Source: Rhizobium leguminosarum bv. trifolii WSM1325 (GTDB lineage Bacteria > Pseudomonadota > Alphaproteobacteria > Rhizobiales > Rhizobiaceae). Taken from it: 64,000 bases of DNA. Positions 1 to 10,877 of this stretch are shown in pieces (position 1 is the stretch's first letter; each line of letters begins with the position of its first letter). Under the pieces are notes generated by a model that saw only the letters and a list, made by a program, of their open reading frames with translations, was not told where the DNA came from and made no database searches. Location of the stretch: contig CP001622.1 in the NCBI GenBank assembly GCA_000023185.1, positions 1,054,001 through 1,118,000 of the forward strand, in the 5' to 3' direction. The translations under genes and the position numbers were made by a program.

Positions 1-1
1 A

Positions 2-523
2 GAGATGAAGGAGCCCGCGCATCTGGCGCTGCAGCCATTCGGGCAGATCCCGACCTATGAGGAAGGCGATCTCACTTTGTTCGAGTCCGGCGCCATCGTC
101 TTCCATATCGGCGAGCGCCATGCGGGCTTGCTGCCGGACGATGTGAATGCCCGGGCGCGCGCGCTCACATGGATGTTTGCCGCGCTCAACACGGTGGAAC
201 CACCGATCTTCGACCGCGCTCTCGTCATGATCCTCGAGCGCGACAAGCCTTGGTACGATCACCGCCTTTCTGCCCTCGAGGACAGCATCCGCAAACGGCT
301 GATCGGCCTCTCCCACCGTCTTGGCGATGCCGACTGGCTCGATGGTGCGTTCAGCGCCGGCGACCTGCTGATGGTGTCGGTGCTGCTCAGGTTGAAAGGA
401 TCTGCCATACTGGAGGAATATTCGAACCTCTCCGCCTATGTCGCCCGGGCCGAGGCGCGGCCGGCATATAAGCGTGCTTTCGCCGCTCAGCTGGCGGTTT
501 TCACCGCCGCATCGGCCGGCTAA
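2..523 (+). CDS. Glutathione S-transferase family protein, 5'-truncated by the window edge
   Basis: The frame is open from the first bases, and the visible protein starts in the middle of a GST thioredoxin fold: a cis-Pro-type segment (FGQIPTYEEGD) and then the ESGAIVFHI helix that binds the gamma-glutamyl part of glutathione. The all-helical C-terminal domain follows. GSTs of this type are about 200-210 residues, so roughly 30-35 N-terminal residues, including the usual catalytic Ser/Cys/Tyr region, lie upstream of the window. The Met at position 5 is therefore internal and not the start. Cytosolic conjugation or peroxide detoxification is the family role; the substrate cannot be told. The gene ends 12 bp from the convergent histidine kinase gene. 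Confidence 0.85.
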   Translation, partial: EMKEPAHLALQPFGQIPTYEEGDLTLFESGAIVFHIGERHAGLLPDDVNARARALTWMFAALNTVEPPIFDRALVMILERDKPWYDHRLSALEDSIRKRLIGLSHRLGDADWLDGAFSAGDLLMVSVLLRLKGSAILEEYSNLSAYVARAEARPAYKRAFAAQLAVFTAASAG

Positions 524-535
524 ATGAGGTCGGCT

Positions 536-2845
<2,310 letters not shown>

Positions 2846-3037
2846 CTCTTCGCCTTGTCCCTCATGTGATTCGCGCGCCGCTCGCTCGAACCTGACCTAG
2901 AGAATCATGGGTGATTCGCCTTGTCCAGAGGCAAAGGTAAAAATCCGTTAACTATTTATAATTTCGGGTTTTTCCAGATGATTCGAGGTGCTGGGCGACC
3001 GGCCGCCGAATTTCTCCTGATGGCCGGTCGAATCAAA

Positions 3038-5686
3038 TTACCCCTTAAGCGTGCGCTCGACGATGTCGCGCACGTCGGTCGAAAGATCGGTGGCTCGCTC
3101 GATCTCGATCAGCGCCGAGCGGGCGTGATCGGCACGCACGGGTTCGAGCGAGCGCCAGGAGCGCATCGAGGTGAGAATGCGGGCGGCAAGCTGCGGGTTG
3201 CGCCCGTCGATATCGAGAATCTGATCCGAGAGGAAGTGATAGCCTTCGCCATCGGCGCGGCCGAATCCGGTGGGGTTGGCAAAGGCGAAGGTGCCGACCA
3301 GCGACCGCATCCGGTTCGGATTGGTGCGCTTGAAGAGCGGATCGTCCATCAGCGCGCGGACCCGTCCCAGGGTTTTTGCGCCCGGAATGCCGGCCTGGAT
3401 CGCGAACCATTTGTCGATGACGAGCGCATTTTCCGCGAAGCGGTCACGGAAGGTGGCGAGCGCCTCGCTCGTCTCCGCGCTGTCGGGAAAACGATGGGCG
3501 AGGATGGTCAGCGCATGGCTGAGATCGGTCATATTGTTGGCCGCATCGAAGGCGGCCTTGGCGCGGGTCGGCGTCTCTTCGGCATGCGAGAGGTAGGTGA
3601 GGGCGCTATTGCGCAGCGCCCGCAGGCCGGCGCTCTTCGCATCCGGGTTGAAATCGCCTGATGTCGTCATCGCTGCGTAGAGGCCGGCAAAGACATCCTT
3701 TCCGGCATCGGCGATCTGTTTCAGGACCGCCTGCCGGCCGGCATGGATGGCATCGGGGTCATTGTTGCCGCCGAGTTCACGGGCGATATCGGATTCGCTC
3801 GGCAGAGCCAGCGCCTGGGCGCGGAAGGCGGGCTCGAGGCTCTCGTCGGCAGCGGCGGCAATCAGCGTCTCGACGAAGGTCGTCTCGCAGATCACAGGCT
3901 TGCCCTCGCGGGCGTCGCGTGCCGCTTTCAGCAGGTTCGGCAGCGCCAGATCGGTCAATGCCTGCCAGCGGGCAAAATGATCGGTCTCATGGCGGGCGAG
4001 ATGGGCAAGATCGGCCGGGCTCTGATCGAAATGCAGGTTGATCGGCGCCGAGAAGCTGCGGTTGATCGAAACGACCGGCCGCGAGCCAACGCCATGGAAC
4101 ACGGCCGTCTGCGTGCGGCCGGTGAGATGCAGCACCTCGCCGGCATATTCCGCGCCGTCGACCGAGGTCGGCTCGATCTTGCCGCCGTTTTCGCCAAACA
4201 GCGCGAGGCTGAGCGGAATATGCATCGGCTCCTTGCTCGGCTGGCCGGGCGTTGCAGGGATCATCTGTTCGAGCGACAGGGTGAAGCTGCCGGCTGCCGC
4301 ATCATAGCTGCCCGATGCGGTGACGAGCGGCGTGCCGGCCTGATGGTACCAGAGCGAAAATTGCGCGAGGTCGCGCCCGCTTGCATCCTCGAAGCATTTG
4401 ACGAAATCCTCGATCGTCACGGCCTCACCGTCATGGCGGTCGAAATAGAGGTCCATGCCCTTCTTGAAGCCGTCCTTGCCGAGCAACGTCGCGATCATGC
4501 GCGTGACTTCGCTGCCCTTTTCGTAGACGGTCGTCGTGTAGAAATTGTTGATCTCGCGATATGTCGTCGGCCGCACCGGATGGGCGAGCGGGCCGCTATC
4601 TTCCGGGAACTGCTCCGATTTCAGGTGGCGCACTTCGGCGATGCGCTTGACGGCGCGCGAGCGCTGGTCGGAAGAGAATTCGTGGTCTCGATAGACCGTC
4701 AGGCCTTCCTTGAGGCACAGCTGGAACCAGTCGCGGCAGGTGATGCGGTTGCCGGTCCAGTTGTGAAAATATTCATGCGCGATGATCGTCTCGATATTGG
4801 CATAGTCGGCATCGGTGGCGATCTCGGGATCGGCAAGCACGTATTTGTCGTTGAAGACGTTGAGGCCCTTGTTCTCCATCGCGCCCATGTTGAAATCGGA
4901 GACGGCGACGATCATGAAGATGTCGAGATCGTATTCGCGGCCGAACCTCTCTTCGTCCCACTTCATCGAGCGTTTCAGCGCGTCCATGGCATAGGCTGCG
5001 CGCGGCTCCTTGCCGTGCTCGACATAGATCTTCAGCACCACCTCGCGACCGGACATGGTCGTGAACGTGTCTTCGACAACGCCGAGATCGCCAGCGACGA
5101 GCGCGAAGAGATAGCTCGGCTTCGGATGCGGATCGAACCAGGCGGCGAAATGTTTGCCGGGGCCGTAGCCGGCGCCGCCGAGGAAGTTGCCGTTCGACAA
5201 AAGCAGCGGGTTGGCGTCCTTGTCGGCGATGATGTTGACCGTGAACGGCGCAAGCACGTCGGGCCGGTCGGGGAAATAGGTGATGCGGCGGAAACCCTCC
5301 GCCTCGCACTGCGTGCAGTAGATGCCGCCGGTGCGGTAAAGGCCCATCAGCTTGGTGTTGGCCTCAGGGTTGATGACGGTGGTGATCGTCAGTTCGAAGG
5401 GCGCGCTCTCCGGCAGGTCGCGCACCGTCAGGCTTTCCGGTGCTGCGTCGTAACGCGAAGGGTCCAGCTCCACCTGGTCGAGCAGCAGCCCCGACAGCGT
5501 CAGTTCGTCGCCGTCGAGAACGATCGGCGCTGCCGGATCGGCGCCCGGGCGACGATGAAAGATCAGACGCGCCTCGACCTTTGTCTCAGTCGGGTCGAGT
5601 TCGAAGGTCAGGTCCACACGTTCCAGCACGAAGTCGGTGGGACGGTAATCTGCCAGATGAATGACCTGGCCGGTATCTGTTCGCAT
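3038..5686 (-). CDS. pepN: Aminopeptidase N (M1 zinc metallopeptidase)
   Basis: 882 residues, the usual size of bacterial PepN. The exopeptidase motif GAMEN is at 268-272. The zinc site HEYFH (His304, Glu305, His308) is followed 18 residues later by Glu327, a complete HEXXH-X18-E set. The rest fits the beta-sandwich N-terminal domain, catalytic domain and long helical C-terminal DUF3458-type domain of the gamma/alpha-proteobacterial enzyme. It is cytosolic and removes N-terminal residues from peptides during turnover. It is transcribed in the same direction as the kinase gene downstream, but a 192-bp gap suggests separate units. Intact, with nothing unusual. Confidence 0.97.
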   Translation of the reverse strand: MRTDTGQVIHLADYRPTDFVLERVDLTFELDPTETKVEARLIFHRRPGADPAAPIVLDGDELTLSGLLLDQVELDPSRYDAAPESLTVRDLPESAPFELTITTVINPEANTKLMGLYRTGGIYCTQCEAEGFRRITYFPDRPDVLAPFTVNIIADKDANPLLLSNGNFLGGAGYGPGKHFAAWFDPHPKPSYLFALVAGDLGVVEDTFTTMSGREVVLKIYVEHGKEPRAAYAMDALKRSMKWDEERFGREYDLDIFMIVAVSDFNMGAMENKGLNVFNDKYVLADPEIATDADYANIETIIAHEYFHNWTGNRITCRDWFQLCLKEGLTVYRDHEFSSDQRSRAVKRIAEVRHLKSEQFPEDSGPLAHPVRPTTYREINNFYTTTVYEKGSEVTRMIATLLGKDGFKKGMDLYFDRHDGEAVTIEDFVKCFEDASGRDLAQFSLWYHQAGTPLVTASGSYDAAAGSFTLSLEQMIPATPGQPSKEPMHIPLSLALFGENGGKIEPTSVDGAEYAGEVLHLTGRTQTAVFHGVGSRPVVSINRSFSAPINLHFDQSPADLAHLARHETDHFARWQALTDLALPNLLKAARDAREGKPVICETTFVETLIAAAADESLEPAFRAQALALPSESDIARELGGNNDPDAIHAGRQAVLKQIADAGKDVFAGLYAAMTTSGDFNPDAKSAGLRALRNSALTYLSHAEETPTRAKAAFDAANNMTDLSHALTILAHRFPDSAETSEALATFRDRFAENALVIDKWFAIQAGIPGAKTLGRVRALMDDPLFKRTNPNRMRSLVGTFAFANPTGFGRADGEGYHFLSDQILDIDGRNPQLAARILTSMRSWRSLEPVRADHARSALIEIERATDLSTDVRDIVERTLKG

Positions 5687-5799
5687 GGTGTTTCCTGAAG
5701 ACCGTTATTTGATAACCGCGGAATACAGAGGCGGGCGCACTCTGCCATAAATTTTGCCGGGGATGATTACATTAAAGTCTGAACTAAACTTAAAGCAAA

Positions 5800-5828
5800 T
5801 TGCCCGCGAACACCAAGTTCGCGGGCAA
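5800..5828 (-). terminator. Probable Rho-independent terminator of the chemoreceptor-like gene
   Basis: A perfect 12-bp inverted repeat with a 5-nt loop, GC-rich in its core, lies 47 bp past the stop codon of the minus-strand gene at 5875-6984. On that strand it is followed by a broken T tract (TTTGCTTT). Confidence 0.7.
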
Positions 5829-5874
5829 AATATCTTATTGGAAACGAATGAACGCAGCTGAGGGGAGAAAGTCT

Positions 5875-6984
5875 CTACTTCAGATTGAGCGCGGCCTTGA
5901 TCGTTGCGTCGTTTTCCGTCTGCTGCACGACGACGCCGTACCAGCCGAGCCCGTCGTAATCCTCATAGCCGAGGGTGCGTGCGAAGGCGACGATTGAGCC
6001 GTTATTGTCGTAGTAGCTGCCTTTCGCCTGGCCGGACGGATTGGCGAGCGCGAAATGGGAAAAGAGCAAGGCGGGATTGGTGGTGGCGATCACCCGGCTC
6101 TTGCCGTCGAGCAGCATGACCGTCGTTCTTTCCGCCAGCTGCGGCGGCAGGTTGGCCTCTTTCTCGACGATCGCCTGGCCCTGGTTCTGCCAGTCGAAAT
6201 AGACGCCGAGTGTGCCGACCAGCCGCCCGTCGAGCTTGCCCTCTTCGCGGATGCCTGTGGCATAGACGAGCGCATGCCTGTTCTCGTGCAGCGGGCTCGC
6301 TTTGACGTCGTCGACAATATACGCGTCGCCGGAGGAGCAGACCGACGCCGCGCGGAACCACGGATCGCCGGCAAGGCTCGTGCCTGCGATCTTGCGCTGG
6401 AACTTGGGATTGGCGGAGGCGATCACCTTGCCCGAGAGATCGGTCATGACGAGATCGAGATAGACGGTGTAGAAGCGGTTGATGGCGCCGAGACGCTCCG
6501 CCGCAAAGGCGACAGTCTCACGGGCCGGGTTCTGCAGCGCCTGCCAGAGCGCCGGATCCGTCGCCCACCAGCGCACATCGGCCGTACGCTCGAAGAGATT
6601 GCGGACGATGAGCTGCACCAGCGTCTGCGCCAGATCGGTGAGGCGAACGCCCTCCATCTCCTCGACCAGCGAATCGGCCATGGCGCGGCTGAGGCCGATG
6701 CGGCCAAGCACGTTGCTTTCAAACCTGCCGGTAATGTCGGTCGCGATCTGCGCCAGCCGCTGCACCTCGTTGGCAACGACCGCGAAGCCCTTTCCGGTCT
6801 CGCCGGCTCTGGCCGCCTCGATCAGCGCATTGATCGCCAGCAGCTTGATCTGCTTGACGATATGGGTGTTGTCGGCGCTGAAGCGCTCGAGGTCGGTGCT
6901 GATGCCGTCGGTGACGACGCGCATGGAGCGCGGGGTCGCATTCTGCGACTGGGCGATGGTTTCGGCGCTAAGCGGCTTCATCAA
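5875..6984 (-). CDS. Soluble chemoreceptor-like protein: partial MCP signalling tip followed by a Cache-like sensor
   Basis: 369 residues with no signal peptide or membrane segment. Residues ~40-85 contain the most conserved part of the MCP signalling tip ([24 protein letters not shown]), preceded by only about 40 residues. The long methylation helices and HAMP are absent. Residues ~130-360 resemble a Cache/PAS-like ligand domain, with [27 protein letters not shown] and the repeated stretch ending [10 protein letters not shown] typical of dCache. The sensor therefore follows the signalling tip, the reverse of ordinary receptors. The family role would be CheA/CheW coupling in the cytoplasm, but with so short a hairpin this is uncertain. 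Monocistronic, with a terminator just downstream. Confidence 0.75.
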   Translation of the reverse strand: MMKPLSAETIAQSQNATPRSMRVVTDGISTDLERFSADNTHIVKQIKLLAINALIEAARAGETGKGFAVVANEVQRLAQIATDITGRFESNVLGRIGLSRAMADSLVEEMEGVRLTDLAQTLVQLIVRNLFERTADVRWWATDPALWQALQNPARETVAFAAERLGAINRFYTVYLDLVMTDLSGKVIASANPKFQRKIAGTSLAGDPWFRAASVCSSGDAYIVDDVKASPLHENRHALVYATGIREEGKLDGRLVGTLGVYFDWQNQGQAIVEKEANLPPQLAERTTVMLLDGKSRVIATTNPALLFSHFALANPSGQAKGSYYDNNGSIVAFARTLGYEDYDGLGWYGVVVQQTENDATIKAALNLK

Positions 6985-7328
6985 ATGGGATCCTGAAAGG
7001 AGCGGGCAATTGTTTGTGCGGTGAAGAAAATTTCGAGATCAGCGATAAAAAACGATGCTTGCCTATGGTTTTCAATTGGTTAACGCCGAACGCCGGGAGA
7101 TGAACATTTTGGGGGTGAATGACTCAAATAGGGAAATTTCAGCGCAGTGACGCGTATGCAGCACGGTTCATCCCGCGGCTGACGGCGATTCTGCGATTCT
7201 GCCATGTTGCTTGCGGTTTTTTCGCCAATCGGGTTTTTCTTTCGCTACGATGGATGACGTCACCTGCTGCGTTCCCGAGTCGAACGCGTCTCCCCGTTCC
7301 GGTTAAGTCAGTATCAAGAGCCAGGATC
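6985..7328. promoter_or_regulatory. Divergent intergenic region (344 bp)
   Basis: It separates the divergent chemoreceptor-like and DMT transporter genes and must hold both promoters. It is more AT-rich than its surroundings near 7010-7085. No convincing ORF, repeat or specific operator was recognised. Confidence 0.4.
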
Positions 7329-8267
7329 ATGCACTCGGTTCTCAGAAACCCGATGAGAGGCATTGCGCTGAAAGTCTCGTCGGTCGTGGTCTTCCTGGCC
7401 ATGCAGACCTTCATCAAGCTGGCGGGCTCAGACATCCCGCCGGGTCAGGTCACCTTCTGCAGGTCGTTCTTCGCGCTCTTCCCGATCATGGCCTATCTGG
7501 CCTATAACAGGCAGCTGCGCGCCGCCTTCTACACCGCCAATCCAATCGGTCATCTGAAGCGCGGCACGATCGGCATCTTGTCGATGGCTTTCGGTTTCTA
7601 CGGCCTCCTGCATCTGCCGCTGCCCGAGGCGATCGCGCTCGGCTATGCGCTGCCGCTCGTCGCCGTCATCTTCGCTGCCGTTTTTCTCGGCGAGACCGTG
7701 CGCATCTATCGCTGGAGCGCCGTCCTGGTCGGCATCGTCGGCGTCGCCATCGTTTCCTGGCCGAAACTCACGCTGTTTCGCGACGGCGGCATGGAAGCAG
7801 ACCAGGCCGTCGGTGCGCTCTGCGTGTTGTTCTCGGCCGTTCTCGGCGGCGTGGCGATGATCCAGGTGCGCCGGCTCGTCGAGGAAGAGAAGACTGCGAC
7901 GATCGTGCTGTATTTCTCGATCACCGCCTCGGTCTTCTCGCTGGCTTCTCTTCCCTTTGGCTGGCTCATCCTGCCATGGCCGACGGCGCTCTATCTGATC
8001 GCCGCCGGCTTTTGCGGCGGCGTCGCGCAGATCCTGCTGACGGAAAGTTACCGCCATGCCGACGTCTCCACCATCGCACCGTTCGAATATACCTCGATCC
8101 TGCTCGGCGGCATCGTCGCCTACTTCGTCTTCGGCGACGTGCCGAGCGTGACCATGCTGATCGGCACCGTCATCGTCGTCGCCGCCGGCATCTTCATCAT
8201 CTATCGCGAGCACCAACTGGGCATCGAGCAAAGAGAGGCGCGCAAGGCCACGACGCCGCAAGCCTGA
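7329..8267 (+). CDS. EamA/DMT-family inner-membrane exporter
   Basis: 312 residues from the ATG at 7329. An in-frame extension to 7119 is polar and unlike the family, so the shorter start is preferred. About ten hydrophobic segments form two five-helix EamA repeats, with PLPEAIALGYALPLVAVIFAAVFLGE in repeat 1 and STIAPFEYTSILLGGIVAYFVFGD in repeat 2, the hallmark conserved helices. The family exports metabolites, amino acids or drugs; the substrate is not predictable. Stands alone, with a 158-bp gap to the next gene. Confidence 0.9.
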   Translation: MHSVLRNPMRGIALKVSSVVVFLAMQTFIKLAGSDIPPGQVTFCRSFFALFPIMAYLAYNRQLRAAFYTANPIGHLKRGTIGILSMAFGFYGLLHLPLPEAIALGYALPLVAVIFAAVFLGETVRIYRWSAVLVGIVGVAIVSWPKLTLFRDGGMEADQAVGALCVLFSAVLGGVAMIQVRRLVEEEKTATIVLYFSITASVFSLASLPFGWLILPWPTALYLIAAGFCGGVAQILLTESYRHADVSTIAPFEYTSILLGGIVAYFVFGDVPSVTMLIGTVIVVAAGIFIIYREHQLGIEQREARKATTPQA

Positions 8268-8425
8268 GACCTGCAAGTGCATGTTATCAAGGTTTTAACG
8301 CGCCGATTGCAGTGGGTTGAGGATTGCGCTCAAAGAGTGAAAAGAATGGTGAATTCTTGGGATACCGTCGGCCTGTGGAATATGATTGTTGAACATGAGA
8401 GAGTATCATTTATTCCAAGCTGTGC

Positions 8426-9385
8426 ATGTCTGAATGGCCGCTGATGCCGGAGGAGCTCTCGGGTGTCGTTGCTCCGAACGCTGGCCGGCGAGCGGAGGTG
8501 GAGAAAAGCATAATGGCATTCACAGCGGAGCAATTGGTGGGGAACTCTTCCTTTCTGATGAGCATTCGCTTTTTGGCTGGGCAGATGCGCGGCATGTTCG
8601 ATGCCGGTCCGCGGCTGGCGCGATTGCTCGCTTCCCATCAACGCTGGCTTCTGACCCAGACTGCCTATGCCCTCAACCTGGAATATGATCCGCGCGACCC
8701 GACGTCGGGTTTCACCGCCGTGCGGCTGACCGGGCGCATTACCGCGCACAAGGTGGCGAGCCGCAACACCGTGCTCGCCTTCATCGAAGAACTCTATACC
8801 TACCGCTTCATAACCCACACGCCCGGCGACGAGCGGCGGCGGCCACGTCATTTCGAACCGGCCGACGTCAGCCATCAGGGAATGTTTGCCTGGCTTTTCT
8901 CCAATCTCGCCGCGCTCGACCTGCTCGACGGCGGTCAAAGGGCCGCCTTTCTCCAGGCAAATCCATCACTGATGCGGCTCATTCAGCCGCGCATTGCCCG
9001 CCATTGCATCGAAGATGCCGCCTGGCGCGAACCGCCGGAGCAGGTGGCGTTGTTCCTCTGGACGGAAGCCGGCGGCCTCGTCGTCGACAACTTCATCGGC
9101 CGGATGGATATGGAAAGCAGCGAGCCGGGGCGGCTGTCCGTCGGCCGTGTCGAAACCCGGGCTCTTGCTGCCGATTTCATGATGTCGCGCACGCACCTGC
9201 AGCGGCTGCTTGCAAAAGCGGCGCAACGCGGCTGCGTCGGCTGGTATGACGAGCCGCGCAAGACGCACCTTTGGATATCGCGGGATTTCGTCGAGGAATA
9301 TTGCGCCTGGCAAGCCGTCAAGTTCGCCTATGTCGACGAAGCCTTCGAATGGGCGAAAGCCCAGATCGAGGAAATGGCCGTTTGA
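8426..9385 (+). CDS. Unrecognised protein with a C-terminal helix-turn-helix-like segment
   Basis: 319 residues from this ATG. An ATG at 8513 has a better-placed GGAG and would give 290 residues. Mostly helical and soluble, with no signal peptide. Around residues 255-285 the run RALAADFMMSRTHLQRLLAKAAQRGCVGW looks like a DNA-recognition helix-turn-helix followed by a wing-like strand, as in Crp or GntR regulators, but no cyclic-nucleotide or other sensor domain is evident in the first 230 residues. I do not recognise the family. A transcription regulator is the best guess. It is convergent with two small ORFs. Confidence 0.6.
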   Translation: MSEWPLMPEELSGVVAPNAGRRAEVEKSIMAFTAEQLVGNSSFLMSIRFLAGQMRGMFDAGPRLARLLASHQRWLLTQTAYALNLEYDPRDPTSGFTAVRLTGRITAHKVASRNTVLAFIEELYTYRFITHTPGDERRRPRHFEPADVSHQGMFAWLFSNLAALDLLDGGQRAAFLQANPSLMRLIQPRIARHCIEDAAWREPPEQVALFLWTEAGGLVVDNFIGRMDMESSEPGRLSVGRVETRALAADFMMSRTHLQRLLAKAAQRGCVGWYDEPRKTHLWISRDFVEEYCAWQAVKFAYVDEAFEWAKAQIEEMAV

Positions 9386-9541
9386 TCAGAGAACGATCGC
9401 CGCTGTGCCTGCGCCATTGCGAGTTCCGGCATCGGCCGGCTTGACCGTGAGCTCGCGCTCATATTCCCGCGCGGCGCAGACCGCGACGCGGATGTGCTCG
9501 AAGGTTTCGATGTTGCGCAGAAGTGATATCAGGCTCGACAT
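9386..9541 (-). CDS. Small protein of 51 residues, unknown
   Basis: The frame reads MSSLISLLRNIETFEHIRVA and continues with a charged middle (CAAREYERELTVK) and a Gly/Ala-rich tail ending AAIVL. The N-terminal helix is amphipathic. Upstream bases carry only a weak AAGAG. It follows the next small ORF by 44 bp on the same strand, suggesting a two-gene unit. No known family is recognised. It ends against the convergent regulator-like gene with no gap. Confidence 0.5.
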   Translation of the reverse strand: MSSLISLLRNIETFEHIRVAVCAAREYERELTVKPADAGTRNGAGTAAIVL

Positions 9542-9585
9542 GTTGGGTACTCTTGACACGAAAGGGCAGGCGCAGGGCCTGCCGC

Positions 9586-9777
9586 TTAATATTGCTGGAA
9601 GTCCGAAAAAATGGCGTTCGGGCGCGCCGTACGGCTGTTGATGCCGGTGCCGCGGGCAATCATCTGTTCGTTCGTGGCAAAGCCGAAACGGCTGTAGCCT
9701 TGAGTAGAACGAACCTGGTCGCCGGCGAGGCGAAGGGTTTCAAACCCGCTATGGATAGGACGAAAACGTTTGTTCAT
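9586..9777 (-). CDS. Small protein of 63 residues, unknown
   Basis: The chosen ATG at 9777 (MNKRFRPIHSGFETLRLAGD) has AGGAA about 8 nt upstream; a longer frame to 9831 is possible but lacks a ribosome site. The protein is basic at its start, has no membrane segment and is rich in Arg, Gly and Thr. No family is recognised. It is the first gene of the small minus-strand pair, with a perfect palindrome (9863-9881) in its likely promoter region. Confidence 0.5.
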   Translation of the reverse strand: MNKRFRPIHSGFETLRLAGDQVRSTQGYSRFGFATNEQMIARGTGINSRTARPNAIFSDFQQY

Positions 9778-9862
9778 GGCCTTGGTTCCTGTGATTCCTC
9801 CCAAGACACAGCTGATATTGCGATGCAGCATAGATTCCGCAATGCGTCACGACGGGATGCAG

Positions 9863-9881
9863 CCATGCGAAAAACGCATGG
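9863..9881. promoter_or_regulatory. Palindrome upstream of the small-ORF pair
   Basis: CCATGCG-AAAAA-CGCATGG, a perfect 7-bp inverted repeat with an A5 spacer, lies 86 bp upstream of the ATG at 9777 and 28 bp from the stop side of the UDG gene. It could be an operator or part of a terminator for the UDG gene; its position favours neither clearly. Confidence 0.35.
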
Positions 9882-9908
9882 ATTGATTCACAAATTATTC
9901 AACTTTGG

Positions 9909-10808
9909 CTAATTTCTAAGCAAAGAGAGGGACTTAAGCTTCGCTTGAAAGGCGAGCAGGTCGTTCCAGGCCAGCCGCTTGTTTACAGGTGCGGTTAACA
10001 GATCCTGCGGATGCAGGCTGGCTATGGCAGGAATGACACAGTCCGCAGCCGCAATCTCCTTCCAACGGCCGCGTAGGCCGTGAATCGTATCGTTTTCGCC
10101 GAAGAAGAAACGCGCCGAAAAATTGCCGAGCAGCAGGATCGCTTTCGGTTCGGCAAGCGCGATCTGCCGCTCGATGAAGGGTCGGCAGATGTCCATTTCC
10201 GCCGCCGAGGGCGCACGATTGCCAGGCGGCCGCCAGGGGATGACCTGCGTCAACAGAATGGTTGAGCGCGTCAGCCCGATCGCCGCCAGCATCTTGTCGA
10301 ACAGCTGACCGGATTTTCCGGAGAAGGGCAAACCCTCGCGATCGTCTTCGGCGCTCGGCGCCGAGCCGATTACCATGATCCCGCTTTCGGTATCGCCGCT
10401 GGCAAAGATGGTCGAGCGGGCGCTGTGCTTGAGGTTGCAGCCGTTGAAGGTTTCGATCGCGGTCTTGAGCTCGACGAGCGATCGCGCGGTTTCGGCGACG
10501 AAGCGCGCCTGCTGCACCGCCTCGCCATCCGGGATTGCCGGTTGCGGACCTGACGCTGCGCGTTCGGCAGGCGCTGGGCGGGCTGCGGCGTTCGGGCGCG
10601 CCGGTGACTGACCTGGGGCAGGGCGTTCCCCAGCGGCGGGACGTTGCTGCTGCGCCTGTGCCGCCGGCCGGCGGGCGGCCTTCATTGCCTCGAACTCGGC
10701 GAAGCGGTCGATCGCCTCTTCCTCCAGCAGCCATTCCACGCCGGCATCGGCATGGAAATGCAGAAGCGCTGCGAGCTCGGCTGGGGAAAGGTCGTTGGCG
10801 GAGATCAT
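9909..10808 (-). CDS. Uracil-DNA glycosylase superfamily protein, family-4-like with altered motif
   Basis: 299 residues. The first ~100 include a low-complexity Pro/Ala/Gln/Arg linker (47-95). The glycosylase core starts near 122 and shows PFSGKSGQLFDKMLAAIGL, the WRPPGNRAPSAAE loop and the second motif HPQDLL (266-271). Motif 1, normally GEAPGxxED in family 4, reads GSAPSAEDD (148-156). Only three Cys are present in the core (124, 208, 257), so the four-Cys iron-sulfur site of canonical family 4 enzymes is not complete. Family members excise uracil from DNA. Activity here is uncertain because of the motif change. Confidence 0.8.
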   Translation of the reverse strand: MISANDLSPAELAALLHFHADAGVEWLLEEEAIDRFAEFEAMKAARRPAAQAQQQRPAAGERPAPGQSPARPNAAARPAPAERAASGPQPAIPDGEAVQQARFVAETARSLVELKTAIETFNGCNLKHSARSTIFASGDTESGIMVIGSAPSAEDDREGLPFSGKSGQLFDKMLAAIGLTRSTILLTQVIPWRPPGNRAPSAAEMDICRPFIERQIALAEPKAILLLGNFSARFFFGENDTIHGLRGRWKEIAAADCVIPAIASLHPQDLLTAPVNKRLAWNDLLAFQAKLKSLSLLRN

Positions 10809-10877
10809 GTGGGCAAGCTTAGCGGAGTGACACTGGCATTGAAAGGGCGGGCAGCCGATTGCCCGCCCTTGCCGGCT

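Noticed and set aside
3743..5698. Long plus-strand frame (651 codons) opposite pepN
   Set aside because: An antisense shadow; pepN has the complete HEXXH-X18-E and GAMEN motifs on the other strand.
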